This document shows positions 43,628 to 52,736 of a DNA stretch of 64,000 bases, piece after piece; position 1 is the stretch's first letter, and each line of letters opens with the position of its first letter. Position numbers and translations under genes: made by a program. The notes under the pieces were generated by a model that was not told where the DNA came from, made no database searches, and saw nothing but the letters and a program-made list of their open reading frames with translations. The DNA comes from Mucilaginibacter dorajii (lineage in GTDB: Bacteria; Bacteroidota; Bacteroidia; Sphingobacteriales; Sphingobacteriaceae). The DNA lies in assembly GCF_024808255.1 (NCBI RefSeq), contig NZ_JANTYS010000002.1:62001-126000 (forward strand), given 5' to 3'.

Positions 43628-45700
43628 TTACATAGAAATTGTTTGCTCAGAAGAAATCTTGTTTTTTTTATTAATTCGCCTTCCTGACGCTGGCAAGTTG
43701 TCCCCGGCAGTTTTCTTTTTTACTGGCTTTTTCTTCTCCTGGACAGGCTCGATCTCCGGCTTTAACTTTTCCAGTTCCGACTTTACCAAATTCGCCACTT
43801 CCTTTTTGATCCGCTCATAACAAACCATTACGTCATCATGGGCCACATTTTCAATAACCGGAATGTCCTTATAATTTTCTTCCTCCTGTTTTATGGCAGC
43901 ATGGTCATTTTGAATTTCGTTGTGAAACATTTTTAGCACGATCTTTTGTTCCGGGTTATCGGCAACAAAACCAACAAATTCACCGGATGAAAGGGCGGCA
44001 ATCTTTGATGCCGGTATCGCATAATCCATTTGGGTTGATTTCGAGAAAGAAGTATCTGAACTGCTGATGTTCCGGCTTTCTTTTTCCTGCATGATCTTGC
44101 CAAAATTCTCACTCAACTTTTTTGCTGTATCGCCGGTAACCTGGCCACTGATCAGGTTTCCTACTATGCCCGTAATCACATCAGCCTGTTCAGCGCCGTA
44201 GTCCTTCTTTAACTGGCTAAAATCCTGTACAGCTAATGTAGTGGCTACCTTATTGCTGCGGGCAGTCGCGATCAGGCTGTCCATATTGTTGAAATAAATA
44301 GTTGGGAATTCGTCAAACACCAGGCTGCTTTTCTGCTGACCTTTACGGTTGACCAACTTAATCATGCGCGAGATATAAAGTGATAACACTGCACCATAAG
44401 TTTGCAGCTTTTGAGGGTTATTACCCACGCAGATAATCTTCGGTTCATCAGGATTGTTAACGTCCAGCGTAAAGTCATGCCCGCTCAATACGTAGTACAG
44501 GGATGGAGAGGATAAACGTGCCAGCCCGATTTTCGCACTGGCAACCTGCCCCTCCAATTGTGCATTAGCATTGTTCTGATGTGCAGAGATAAAAGGATTG
44601 ATCAATACCTGTATTTCCGGTTGCTGTTTAAGGATGGCAAATAAGGGGTCATAGTCCACCTGCAACAATTCAATCACGTGCGGCAATGTACAATACTTGC
44701 CATCCTTGTATTTACGCAGGTACCAGATGATAGCAGTCAGGAAATTGATAGGGCTTTCTACAAAGAAATCGCCCTGCTTTTTGATCCACTCACGGTTTAA
44801 ACCCATCATAATGGTGCGGCTGGCTTCTGTTGCATCGGTCAGGTCGTCCATACTTTGTGGGTCGAGCGGATTACAACGGTGGGTACGGGTTAAGTCATCA
44901 AAGTTAATCAGGTAAAACGCTGGCTGAATTTTATAATTATGTCGGTATTGCAGCAGTTTGTTATAAGCGATCTTAGATAAGTCATCAAACTTAAAATCGT
45001 AAAGGAACATCGTAAATCCCTTTTTTAGGTGCTGTTCGATTATATGCCGGATAACGAAATAGGACTTACCTGCTCCAGGGGTACCCGACACCAGCAGCCC
45101 CCTGAACGGGTTAATCACATTTATCCAACTATCCCTAACCTTATCTTTTAACTTATACTTTGCCGGCAGGTTGACAGAATACTCGTTTTCTAATAACCGT
45201 TCCTCCTGTGGAAACGTTTCGTTCTCTGAATTGAAAACATCCTTAGTTAACCTGATTTTAATTAACCTCGACAGCCAGGTTCCGCCTGTTAAAATAAGCA
45301 GGTAGCCGCTAAGCGATAGGCCGATATACAAGACCGCTGTAAAGGCTATGCCACTATGCACGTAGAAGACAAGCGGGCTAAGGAAGTAGACCAGTAAGCC
45401 GCAGGACAGGTAGGCAACAATGCTGTTCCTTTGGATTTTCTCGTCCTTTTTGCCTTTCACCCCAAGCAGGGAAATCACTAACAGTAGTAAGGCAGCCAGT
45501 TTAGGTTTAAGAATGCCATTGAATAATCCCGTTCGTGCAAGGTTGCCAATTAAACGGTTTGTCAGCTCCGCTGTCCAGCCCCATTGCAGAAATGCCTTAT
45601 AGCAGATCATGTAAAAATGTATACTCAATATCGCCAGACTAATCAACCTGGTCAGATCAATGATTTTTCGTAAGCCTTGTGTATCTTCTCCTGTATTCAT
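43628..45700 (-). CDS. mobC: Type IV coupling protein (VirD4/TraG-like, MobC of Bacteroidota ICEs)
   Basis: A 690-aa protein with about four N-terminal membrane segments (residues 18-150), Walker A VSGTPGAGKS at 204-213, YDFKFDDLSKIAY, and SSLVFDEFPTIYF as Walker B. The C-terminus is Lys-rich. It brings the relaxase-DNA complex to the secretion channel. It follows the relaxase gene by 9 nt. Confidence 0.9.
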   Translation of the reverse strand: MNTGEDTQGLRKIIDLTRLISLAILSIHFYMICYKAFLQWGWTAELTNRLIGNLARTGLFNGILKPKLAALLLLVISLLGVKGKKDEKIQRNSIVAYLSCGLLVYFLSPLVFYVHSGIAFTAVLYIGLSLSGYLLILTGGTWLSRLIKIRLTKDVFNSENETFPQEERLLENEYSVNLPAKYKLKDKVRDSWINVINPFRGLLVSGTPGAGKSYFVIRHIIEQHLKKGFTMFLYDFKFDDLSKIAYNKLLQYRHNYKIQPAFYLINFDDLTRTHRCNPLDPQSMDDLTDATEASRTIMMGLNREWIKKQGDFFVESPINFLTAIIWYLRKYKDGKYCTLPHVIELLQVDYDPLFAILKQQPEIQVLINPFISAHQNNANAQLEGQVASAKIGLARLSSPSLYYVLSGHDFTLDVNNPDEPKIICVGNNPQKLQTYGAVLSLYISRMIKLVNRKGQQKSSLVFDEFPTIYFNNMDSLIATARSNKVATTLAVQDFSQLKKDYGAEQADVITGIVGNLISGQVTGDTAKKLSENFGKIMQEKESRNISSSDTSFSKSTQMDYAIPASKIAALSSGEFVGFVADNPEQKIVLKMFHNEIQNDHAAIKQEEENYKDIPVIENVAHDDVMVCYERIKKEVANLVKSELEKLKPEIEPVQEKKKPVKKKTAGDNLPASGRRINKKNKISSEQTISM

Positions 45701-45709
45701 AATGTAGAT

Positions 45710-46987
45710 TTATAAGGTTAATTCCTGGTCTTGTTGCTGACTTCGTTTTTTGCGTTTCTTTTTCCGTGGCACCCCTGCGCCATAATCCGGCTGTGTTTTC
45801 GCCAGCGCCATCGCCAGGAAATTGGTCTGCTTTGGTGTTTCTAAGTAAGTAGCGGGTGTATTTTCCTGGCCTTTGCTTATGCGCTGTGCCGGGCGCGATA
45901 TAAACTGCTCTTCCGATCTTGCGAAACGGTTTGTTTTTCCGAACCGTTCAGTGATTCCTTTAGCGCTGTAGGCCTTACCCAAATCACTGCCGTTGAAAAC
46001 ATTCTTATTTTTATGGTCAATATAGGTGATACCGAAAAGTTCGCCCTTGTCGTTCTTTCGGAAATTTACAGTAATGCTAACCTGCTTAGCTTCCGCTTCA
46101 AATTTGGAGGCGGTTATCGACCTGTAATTATCAAACAGGCCGTCTATTCTTTTAGCCAGTTCTTCTTTATACAATTTCCGGATGCCTTTATTGAGTTCAA
46201 ATTTTACTTCCAGATTCCTGAAAGTAGGTTTGGTATAGAATGCGCTGGCTTTGATTGGTACGCCAACAGGGTTGCCCTTATCATCCAATAATGAATACAT
46301 CAGGCCTTTCTTCTGAAACATCGCGGTATGTTCTTCGCCACGAAGTGCAACCACATTAAAACACTTTAAGGCTGCATTCAATTCCGCAAGGGAGGTAAAC
46401 CTATAGTCCCTTATTACAGCAGTTATCACGTTGCTCATAGCACGTTTAGTCGGCAGATGACCATACTTAGCCTTTTTGATATCGACAGGCTTTATAGCGG
46501 CTTCCATATTAAATGTTTTGCTCTCCGCTTTTACTAGCTTAAAATCTTCTTCAATCTGTTTTCTTGCTGGTTCTGATAACTTACGGCCAATATCATGCAG
46601 GTCGATGCGTTCACTGGCGGCAGTGATGTTCGTGGTCACAATGTGCAGGTGCTGATGTGCGGCATCATGGTGGCGGTAAACCAAAAATGGTTGGTCACCA
46701 AACCCGATCTTTTCCATATAAGCCGCCGCAATCTGCTGTAGTTTCGCATTGCTTAAATCTTCGCTGGAATGAAAATTCAGGGAGATGTGCAGCGCATTGG
46801 TTTTTACATTAGGCTTCAGTTGTGTGAGGTGGGTAAAGCGGTGCAGTTTCTGTCCCACACTCATGCTTTCAATATCCCCGGCAAAACCACTGGCCATGAT
46901 CAGATTGGCTTCTTTTTCGCCAACCTTGTTTTCATTATAATAGAGCATGGCCCTTATGCTCTTACCCGTGCTTATTCTTGCAACCAT
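45710..46987 (-). CDS. mobB: Relaxase MobB
   Basis: A 425-aa protein of the MobA/VirD2-type relaxase family. Tyrosines Y16/Y17 lie in IRAMLYYNENKVGE, and the metal motif HQHLH (H111, H113, H115) in DAAHQHLHIVTTNI. It nicks oriT and stays bound to the 5' end during transfer. The C-terminus is basic (RKKKRKKRS). It overlaps the mobA gene by 16 nt. Confidence 0.9.
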   Translation of the reverse strand: MVARISTGKSIRAMLYYNENKVGEKEANLIMASGFAGDIESMSVGQKLHRFTHLTQLKPNVKTNALHISLNFHSSEDLSNAKLQQIAAAYMEKIGFGDQPFLVYRHHDAAHQHLHIVTTNITAASERIDLHDIGRKLSEPARKQIEEDFKLVKAESKTFNMEAAIKPVDIKKAKYGHLPTKRAMSNVITAVIRDYRFTSLAELNAALKCFNVVALRGEEHTAMFQKKGLMYSLLDDKGNPVGVPIKASAFYTKPTFRNLEVKFELNKGIRKLYKEELAKRIDGLFDNYRSITASKFEAEAKQVSITVNFRKNDKGELFGITYIDHKNKNVFNGSDLGKAYSAKGITERFGKTNRFARSEEQFISRPAQRISKGQENTPATYLETPKQTNFLAMALAKTQPDYGAGVPRKKKRKKRSQQQDQELTL

Positions 46988-47379
46988 TTTTCAGCCAGTT
47001 TGGAAATGATCTTTAGCAAGATTTCTACCCGTTCATCAACTTTCTTGTACTGGTCAGCTACCTTCAAAGCGTAGAAACCCCTGTGCGTTTCCACTTTATC
47101 AGCGTTGAAATGCCTGGTGATCTGGTTAATGTTAATGCCGATGGCTTTGAGTTCTTTCCGGATCAGCGCCAGTTCTTCCATTACCGGGTTCATAGTAGCG
47201 TCGTAGGTAAACAGCTTGATCTTTTGGTTTTGTAATATCTTTCGGCACACGTCTGCGATGGACAGTACGCCGCTTTCTTTGCGCAGCTTTTCCAGTTTGT
47301 TGAACAAACTTTCAGTTACCCGGATGATGATATTGTGGCTGAGTAACTCTTCGGGATTACCCATTTTTCTTCTAGGCAT
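46972..47379 (-). CDS. mobA: Relaxosome accessory protein MobA
   Basis: 135 aa from MPRRKMGNPE (three extra N-terminal residues possible). The RHH-like region HNIIIRVTESLFNKLEKLRK is followed by helical ELKAIGININQITRHFN, a hallmark of MobC/BfmA-type relaxosome proteins. It binds oriT and helps the relaxase nick. A candidate oriT lies just upstream at 47,442. Confidence 0.85.
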   Translation of the reverse strand: MPRRKMGNPEELLSHNIIIRVTESLFNKLEKLRKESGVLSIADVCRKILQNQKIKLFTYDATMNPVMEELALIRKELKAIGININQITRHFNADKVETHRGFYALKVADQYKKVDERVEILLKIISKLAEKWLQE

Positions 47380-47441
47380 AAACATCACTTATATAAAGTT
47401 CAGGCAGCACGAGTTCCGAGTGATGCCCCGGACGGTAGGAC

Positions 47442-47480
47442 GGCAAAGATTTTTTGCGCATGCAAAAATACATCTTTGCC
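47442..47480. promoter_or_regulatory. Candidate oriT inverted repeat
   Basis: Nested inverted repeats: GGCAAAGAT 47442-47450 with ATCTTTGCC 47472-47480, and inside TTTTTGC 47451-47457 with GCAAAAA 47462-47468 around GCAT. It lies 63 bp upstream of mobA, the usual place of oriT. A terminator or regulator site is the alternative; the nic site is not identified. Confidence 0.5.
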
Positions 47481-47566
47481 TAGACCACGCGGGCTACAAA
47501 AAAGCTCCTCCCGAAGTGCTGTAAACTTTGGTTAATGGTTAAATGATTGACTGAATGGATGGGCCA

Positions 47567-47731
47567 TCAGCGGCTGACCTGATCCGCTTGACCGGCGTAT
47601 TCAAGTGAAACCGCCGACCGTAACCGCTGCTTGATTCCCCGTCTCGGGGATTGGCCTACCTTTTTCAGTTTGAGGTAGGGGCTGCCGTGGTATTTACGGC
47701 CTTTTACATTCGGATCTTTATGATCTTTCAT
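47567..47731 (-). CDS. 54-aa basic ORF upstream of mobA
   Basis: An ORF beginning MKDHKDPNVKGRKYHGSPYL, rich in Lys and Arg, ending QADQVSR. It has an ATG, a TGA stop and sensible composition, but the DNA also forms hairpins (GGTATTTACGGC region) and could simply be part of the oriT zone. No known family. Confidence 0.32.
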   Translation of the reverse strand: MKDHKDPNVKGRKYHGSPYLKLKKVGQSPRRGIKQRLRSAVSLEYAGQADQVSR

Positions 47732-47782
47732 TGGCTTATTATTTAATGAATGGCCAAAGGTGCCATGTCCTAAAATCTGCCC

Positions 47783-47797
47783 ATCAGTAGTACTGAT
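47783..47797. promoter_or_regulatory. Palindromic operator candidate, mob/recombinase copy 1
   Basis: ATCAGTAGTACTGAT, identical to the copy before the tra operon at 18,643. Confidence 0.65.
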
Positions 47798-47823
47798 AAA
47801 TAAAAAATCTTAAAAATATATCC

Positions 47824-47838
47824 ATCAGTAGTACTGAT
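47824..47838. promoter_or_regulatory. Palindromic operator candidate, mob/recombinase copy 2
   Basis: A second identical 15-mer, 41 bp centre to centre from copy 1 (about four helical turns), between divergent mob and recombinase genes. Confidence 0.65.
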
Positions 47839-47884
47839 GAAGGCTGGCGAAGTTGAGCGATGTTTGACGGCATAAAATTCATAT

Positions 47885-48094
47885 ATGCAACCTTATTTAA
47901 GAGAAGAAAAGCGCACCGTAACACCGAAAAAAGCCATGCAAATACTAGCTGAACATGGTACGCATATCAGCCTCGAAACCGCTGAACTGATGTTGGATTT
48001 CCTGTATAAATTGAGTAACTTGTCTGTATCGGAAGCCATTTTGAGCGTTTCAAGGCAGAAAAATGGCATTTCGCCCAAAAACAGAAAATCATGA
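47885..48094 (+). CDS. Small protein preceding the serine recombinase
   Basis: A 69-aa protein with an EEKRTVTPKKAMQILAEHGT..ISLETAELMLDFLYKLS pattern that looks helical and HTH-like. It precedes the recombinase by 16 nt on the same strand. Such short ORFs often pair with ICE recombinases in this phylum and may be directionality or regulatory factors; that is inference. Confidence 0.6.
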   Translation: MQPYLREEKRTVTPKKAMQILAEHGTHISLETAELMLDFLYKLSNLSVSEAILSVSRQKNGISPKNRKS

Positions 48095-48110
48095 ATTAAA
48101 AGAAAAAATT

Positions 48111-49634
48111 ATGAAGATTGCAGATTTATATGTCCGCGTCAGCACGGACGAACAGAAAAAGGGTTACTCGCCCCGAAGCCAGGAACACGTACTCCGGCAG
48201 TATTGCGAAATACGCAACATTACCGTCCGAAATGTGATTCATGAAGATCATTCCGCAAAAACCTTTAATCGTCCCGAGTGGAAAAAACTGCTCATTAACC
48301 TAAAGAAACACAAGGGTAAAACAGACCTGCTTTTATTTACGAAATGGGATAGGTTCAGCAGAAACACTTCCGATGCTTATCAAATGATAACGACACTAAA
48401 AAAACTGGGTGTTGAGCCGCAGGCAATCGAACAGCCTTTAGACACCAGTGTTCCGGAAAACAAAATGATGCTGGCCATTTATCTGACAACACCGGAAATC
48501 GAAAATGACCGCAGGGGATTAAATACCTTTTTTGGAATTCGCCAGGCCAAAAAAGAAGGTCGCTGGATGGGCAAAGCGCCGCTGGGTTATGCGAATAAAG
48601 CACGCGAAGATGGCAGGAGGTATATTGCTGTAAAAGAGCCGGAAGCATCTGTAATGAAATGGGTATTCGAGCAATTAAGCGAGGGCATCTTTTCAGGCGA
48701 ACACATACTTAATGCCATTCGGGAAAAGGGCATCAAGTGCAGTAAAAACAACTTTTACACCTGTGTCAGAAACCCGGCTTACTGCGGTAAAATAAGATTA
48801 GCAGAATATAAAGACGAACCCGCAAGGCTGGTACAGGCTTTACACGAACCTTTGATATCCGAAGGGCTATTCTATAAGGTGCAGGATGTGCTTGATGGCA
48901 GGAAGAAAGTTTATGGTTTAGCGATTGCTACTCCTAAAGACTTACCGCTTCGAAACTTTTTAAAATGCCCTAAATGCCCGAGAATGTTAACCGGCAGCGC
49001 TTCCAAAGGCAGGTCAACTTACCGGGTTTATTACCATTGCCGTTCATCCTGTGGTGTGCGTTATAGAGCTGAAGAGGTAAATAAAGCGTTCATGGAAGAA
49101 TTAATGATGTTTTTGCCGCGTAAAGGTTATTCAGAGTTATTTGTAGAAACCGTAACAGACTGCTATAACAATCAAACCCGTTCCATTAAAGAAGAACGCA
49201 AGGAATTGATCCAGCAGATCAACGAGCATAACAACCGCATTGATAAAGCCAGGGAATTGATGTTATCGGATGAGATTGATGCAGGGGAGTTCCGTAAAAT
49301 AAAGGATGATGCCAGCGAGCAGGTCTTGCGACTGGAAGCGAAGCTGAACACGGTTATGGAACAAAGTTCGAACCTTTTAAACATCAAACCGATAGCAGAA
49401 AAAGCGATTTTGAACCTGGAAATGCTGGATAGGTGGTTTGATGATTCGACAATTGGGGGTCAAAGATACTTAGTAGGGATGCTTTTTCCTGAAAAACTGA
49501 CCTATTCTGAGGGGGGATGTCGAACCACTAAAATGAACGAGGCTGCGTCTGTAATATATATGAAAAACAAGGAGTTACAGGCAAAAAAAATGGGGCAAAA
49601 ATCTGTTTTAAAGACCTTGCCCCATAAAGGGTAA
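48111..49634 (+). CDS. Large serine recombinase (ICE integrase)
   Basis: 507 aa from MKIADLYVRVSTDEQ; the upstream in-frame ATG at 48,063 overlaps the preceding gene. The resolvase domain has the nucleophile S11 in YVRVSTDEQ and TKWDRFSRN. The recombinase domain spans about 165-270. A zinc ribbon follows (CPKCP...CRSSC), then a coiled coil at 350-420. It integrates and excises the element. Its stop codon lies within the 3' end of tRNA-His and its last 17 codons overlap the tRNA terminator. Confidence 0.92.
   Translation: MKIADLYVRVSTDEQKKGYSPRSQEHVLRQYCEIRNITVRNVIHEDHSAKTFNRPEWKKLLINLKKHKGKTDLLLFTKWDRFSRNTSDAYQMITTLKKLGVEPQAIEQPLDTSVPENKMMLAIYLTTPEIENDRRGLNTFFGIRQAKKEGRWMGKAPLGYANKAREDGRRYIAVKEPEASVMKWVFEQLSEGIFSGEHILNAIREKGIKCSKNNFYTCVRNPAYCGKIRLAEYKDEPARLVQALHEPLISEGLFYKVQDVLDGRKKVYGLAIATPKDLPLRNFLKCPKCPRMLTGSASKGRSTYRVYYHCRSSCGVRYRAEEVNKAFMEELMMFLPRKGYSELFVETVTDCYNNQTRSIKEERKELIQQINEHNNRIDKARELMLSDEIDAGEFRKIKDDASEQVLRLEAKLNTVMEQSSNLLNIKPIAEKAILNLEMLDRWFDDSTIGGQRYLVGMLFPEKLTYSEGGCRTTKMNEAASVIYMKNKELQAKKMGQKSVLKTLPHKG
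49583..49624 (-). terminator. tRNA-His terminator overlapping the recombinase gene
   Basis: Read leftward: TGGGGCAA (49617-49624) pairs with TTGCCCCA (49591-49598) and is followed by eight T residues (49583-49590). It is a strong intrinsic terminator placed just after the tRNA, inside the recombinase coding end. Confidence 0.88.
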
Positions 49635-49640
49635 ATGATG
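49625..49640. other. Candidate ICE attachment core at the tRNA-His 3' end
   Basis: Content switches from ICE to chromosome here. The tRNA 3' end starts at 49630 and the recombinase ends at 49634, which fits a tRNA-3'-end att core. The matching copy at the left end lies outside the window, so the core cannot be delimited. Confidence 0.45.
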
Positions 49641-49704
49641 GGGCTCGAACCCACGACCCTCGGTACCACAAACCGATGCTCTAACCAACTGAGCTACATC
49701 TACC
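49630..49704 (-). tRNA. tRNA-His (GTG)
   Basis: Read leftward, an 8-bp acceptor stem GGTAGATG / CATTTACC including the extra G-1 to C73 pair typical of tRNA-His. D arm AGCTCAGTTGGTTAGAGC; anticodon stem TCGGT/ACCGA with loop TTGTGGT, anticodon GTG; T arm GGGTTCGAGCCC. All arms are intact, so the gene remains functional next to the ICE. Confidence 0.96.
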
Positions 49705-49806
49705 GTTTGGAGAGTGCAAAAGTAGAAAACTCCCGAGTATTTGCAAACTATTTTTAAAATTACATTTGGCTTACCTGTTTAATTTAGAACGATTATCATT
49801 AATAGT

Positions 49807-49814
49807 TAAATTTG
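49807..49814 (+). promoter_or_regulatory. Promoter -7 box of the P-type ATPase
   Basis: TAAATTTG fits TAnnTTTG and lies 5 nt before the chosen ATG at 49,820. This supports that start over an upstream in-frame one and suggests a near-leaderless mRNA. Confidence 0.6.
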
Positions 49815-49819
49815 TAACT

Positions 49820-51922
49820 ATGGCTGAGCAATTAATTGAACTGAACGTGACCGGGATGCATTGTAACAATTGCGCCATGTCTATCCATAAACTCCTCGAA
49901 AAAAAGGGGTTAAAAAATATCCTTGTTGATTTTGCCGGCGAAGAGGTAAAATTCTCTGCCGACGACAACAGCAAACTTCCCGAAGTAATTAAAGGCATAG
50001 AAAATTTAGGATTTAAAGTAATCGATGATATCGCGACGCATAATCCGCCGTTTTATGACAAGGTAGAGAACAAATTTATCTTTTGCGCCGTATTTACCGC
50101 CCCACTTTTGCTGCACATGTTGCTACCCTGGCATTTTTTACATCAGCCCATAGTACAATTATTTTTGTGCCTGCCGGTATTTATTGTAGGCTGCCTGCAT
50201 TTTGGCAAAAGCGCCTGGAGTTCGGTTAAAGGTGGTGTGCCCAACATGGATGTGTTGATCTTTATCGGCTCTACATCGGCATTTATATATAGCTTGGTGG
50301 GTACTATCCAAAATTTAGGCGAGCAATACCAGTTTTACGAAACCTGCGCTACCATTATTACGCTGGTATTGTTAGGTAACGTGTTTGAAAAACGTTCGGT
50401 TACCCAAACTACATCGGCAGTAAAAGACCTCATCAAATTTCAGCACGTTAATGCCAACCGAATTATCAACGGCAGCGTGGAAGTGATCAGCGCCAAAGAA
50501 GTTCGCCCGGGTGATACTTTGCTGGTTAACCAGGGAGATAAAATCCCTGTTGATGGCGAGATCCTGTCTGGCAGCGCCTCTGTTGATGAATCGATGCTTA
50601 CCGGCGAAAGCTTACCTGTTGAAAAAGAGAAATACGATAAAGTAATTGGCGGCACCATCCTGGTAAACGGCAATATCCATATGCTGGCTACCAAGGTAGG
50701 CTCCAATACCATCCTGTCGCAAATTATCGACCTGATGAAAAAAGCGCAGGCAGCAAAACCCCCTGTGCAAAAATTGGGCGATAAAGTGGCTTCCATTTTT
50801 GTGCCCGCTGTTTTATTCATAGCGCTCATCACCTTTATACTTACTTATTTCGTGGGTGGTGCAGGCTTGCAGCGCTCGCTCATGAACGCTATTGCCGTTA
50901 TGGTGATCTCCTGCCCCTGCGCTATGGGTTTGGCCACGCCTACCGCCATTATGGTTGGCCTGGGCAGGGCTGCTAAAAACGGCATCCTGATTAAAGGTGG
51001 CGATACTATTGAAGCCGTAGCCCACACCAAATATGTAGTATTTGATAAAACCGGCACCTTAACAACCGGCAAATTTGCCATTAACCAGATCAAAGCCGAA
51101 GCGGGCGCGGATCTTGAACAGATCAGGGGGATCATAACCGCTATTGAAGAACGCTCAAATCACCCTATAGCTAAATCACTGGTTGACGGCTTAAGCAAAC
51201 TGCCTAAACAAAAGGTGATACTCAAAACCGTTAAAGAGGAAAAAGGCCTGGGCATGCGCGCCGAAGATGTAGATGGCAATCACTACTTTTTAGGCACCGC
51301 CAAGCAAAACACCAACGATCATTTCAATCTTTCGCTTTACAAAAACCAGGCATTACTGGCCCAGGTAGCTATCGACGATGAGGTTAAACCCGAAACAGCT
51401 TCGCTGATCATTCAGCTTAAAAAAATGGGAATTGTGCCGGTATTGTTAAGCGGCGATAAAAAAGACCGCTGCTTAAAAGTAGCCAGCATGATAGGCATCA
51501 CCGAGGTACATTCCGAAAAACTGCCCGACGAAAAGCTTGCGGTTATAGACATTTACAAACAAAAAGGCAAAACCATTATGATAGGCGATGGCATTAACGA
51601 TGCCCCTGCCCTTACCAAGGCCGATGTTGGTGTATCCATGAATGATGCCAGCCAGGTAGCCATCCAATCGGCCAGTGTGGTGCTGTTAAATACCGACCTG
51701 CATTCGGTGATCAAGTTTTTGCAGATCAGCAAACATACCCTCATCACCATAAAACAAAACCTCTTTTGGGCATTCGCTTACAACATTGTAGCCATCCCCA
51801 TAGCCGCATTCGGCTTTTTAAACCCTATGGTGGGTGCCTTTGCCATGGCTTTTTCTGATGTGGTGGTAATTGGTAATTCATTGAGACTGAAGATTAAGAA
51901 AGTGAGCCCCCCGGCCCCCTAA
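49820..51922 (+). CDS. copA: Heavy-metal (copper-type) P1B ATPase
   Basis: 700 aa. The N-terminal HMA domain has GMHCNNC; two further features place it in the Cu+ group: the CPC motif in [15 protein letters not shown] and about eight membrane segments. The phosphorylation site DKTGTLTTG, actuator TGE in [10 protein letters not shown] and hinge [10 protein letters not shown] are all present. It exports copper from the cytoplasm. Its last codons (SPPAP) and stop lie in a palindromic repeat. Confidence 0.92.
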   Translation: MAEQLIELNVTGMHCNNCAMSIHKLLEKKGLKNILVDFAGEEVKFSADDNSKLPEVIKGIENLGFKVIDDIATHNPPFYDKVENKFIFCAVFTAPLLLHMLLPWHFLHQPIVQLFLCLPVFIVGCLHFGKSAWSSVKGGVPNMDVLIFIGSTSAFIYSLVGTIQNLGEQYQFYETCATIITLVLLGNVFEKRSVTQTTSAVKDLIKFQHVNANRIINGSVEVISAKEVRPGDTLLVNQGDKIPVDGEILSGSASVDESMLTGESLPVEKEKYDKVIGGTILVNGNIHMLATKVGSNTILSQIIDLMKKAQAAKPPVQKLGDKVASIFVPAVLFIALITFILTYFVGGAGLQRSLMNAIAVMVISCPCAMGLATPTAIMVGLGRAAKNGILIKGGDTIEAVAHTKYVVFDKTGTLTTGKFAINQIKAEAGADLEQIRGIITAIEERSNHPIAKSLVDGLSKLPKQKVILKTVKEEKGLGMRAEDVDGNHYFLGTAKQNTNDHFNLSLYKNQALLAQVAIDDEVKPETASLIIQLKKMGIVPVLLSGDKKDRCLKVASMIGITEVHSEKLPDEKLAVIDIYKQKGKTIMIGDGINDAPALTKADVGVSMNDASQVAIQSASVVLLNTDLHSVIKFLQISKHTLITIKQNLFWAFAYNIVAIPIAAFGFLNPMVGAFAMAFSDVVVIGNSLRLKIKKVSPPAP

Positions 51923-51972
51923 AGGGGGAGTTTTGAGGTCAGCATTTAAATTCTTGTTCCCCCTTTAGGGGG
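51915..51972. repeat. REP-like palindromic pair between copA and rnhA
   Basis: CCCCCTAAAGGGGGA (51915-51929) and TCCCCCTTTAGGGGG (51958-51972) are inverted copies and each is itself nearly palindromic. They form a strong hairpin over a 28-nt loop and probably act as a terminator and/or belong to a dispersed REP family. Confidence 0.7.
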
Positions 51973-51986
51973 TTAGGGGGCTTTAC

Positions 51987-51994
51987 TATATTTG
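51987..51994 (+). promoter_or_regulatory. Promoter -7 box of rnhA
   Basis: TATATTTG, exact match to TAnnTTTG, 4 nt before the rnhA ATG. Confidence 0.6.
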
Positions 51995-51998
51995 CACC

Positions 51999-52463
51999 AT
52001 GATCGAGATTTTTACAGACGGTGCATCAAGTGGTAACCCGGGACCGGGTGGTTATGGGGTAATATTGCGGTCGGGCAAGCATTATAAAGAGCTGGCCGAG
52101 GGTTTCCGCAAAACCACCAATAACCGCATGGAGCTACTGGCCGTTATCAAAGGACTGGAAGCTATAAAAACCCCAAACCAGCAGGTGATGATCTTTTCCG
52201 ACTCTAAATACGTGATCGATTCTATCGAGAAAAGATGGCTGAACGGCTGGGTGCAAAAAGGCTTCGCCGGTAAAAAAAACAAAGACCTGTGGCTACGCTA
52301 CATTGAAGTAAGCAAGCTGCACCAGGTACGGTTTACCTGGGTACGCGGCCACAACGGCCACCCCGAAAACGAGCGCTGCGATCAGCTGGCCGTGGCAGCC
52401 GGCAAACAAACCCCACTACTAATTGATTCCGTTTTCGAAGTAGAACACGCAAAGTCTATTTAG
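51999..52463 (+). CDS. rnhA: Ribonuclease HI
   Basis: A 154-aa protein. Active-site acids: D7 in IFTDGASSGNPGPGGYG, E45 in NNRMELLAVI, D67 in IFSDSKYVIDSI and a final Asp in NERCDQLAV. The basic handle region (KRWLNGWVQKGFAGKKNKDLW) is also present. It degrades RNA in RNA-DNA hybrids. A single gene with its own promoter box. Confidence 0.95.
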   Translation: MIEIFTDGASSGNPGPGGYGVILRSGKHYKELAEGFRKTTNNRMELLAVIKGLEAIKTPNQQVMIFSDSKYVIDSIEKRWLNGWVQKGFAGKKNKDLWLRYIEVSKLHQVRFTWVRGHNGHPENERCDQLAVAAGKQTPLLIDSVFEVEHAKSI

Positions 52464-52469
52464 TCATTT

Positions 52470-52640
52470 GCTGCGCGTCATTGGTCATTTCGCTACGCTG
52501 TCATTAGTCATTGGGTTTGCTTCTTTGTCTAACAGTCAAAAGTCCATCGTCCCAAAGTCTTTGCTCCTTAATCCAATAGTCCTACAATCCAAAAGTCCTT
52601 ACTCCTTAATCCAACAATCCTTCATCCCTCCAATGTAAAA
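52470..52640. repeat. Degenerate short-period repeats upstream of sucC
   Basis: CATTNGTCATT is repeated three times near 52,470-52,515, followed by an array of AAAGTCC / CAATCC / CCTTAATCC words with 8-14 nt spacing to about 52,625. It reads as a degenerate low-complexity array and no coding frame is present. Confidence 0.6.
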
Positions 52641-52736
52641 GCATTGTTATTAAATCCCTAACAGGCAAATAAACTCAACAAACGTCCCGCACGTTTAAAC
52701 AAAAATTGTAGATTTACCGCAAATTCTTCAAAAAGC

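Noticed and set aside
43628-45700. Second VirB4-type ATPase
   Set aside because: Four N-terminal membrane segments and position next to the relaxase identify a VirD4-type coupling protein instead.
47783-47838. Paired 15-mers as a CRISPR-like array
   Set aside because: Only two copies, palindromic, with a low-complexity spacer and no cas genes; no CRISPR array was seen anywhere in the window.
52470-52640. Riboswitch or small RNA upstream of sucC
   Set aside because: Short-period degenerate words without stable complementary stems; a repeat array explains it better.
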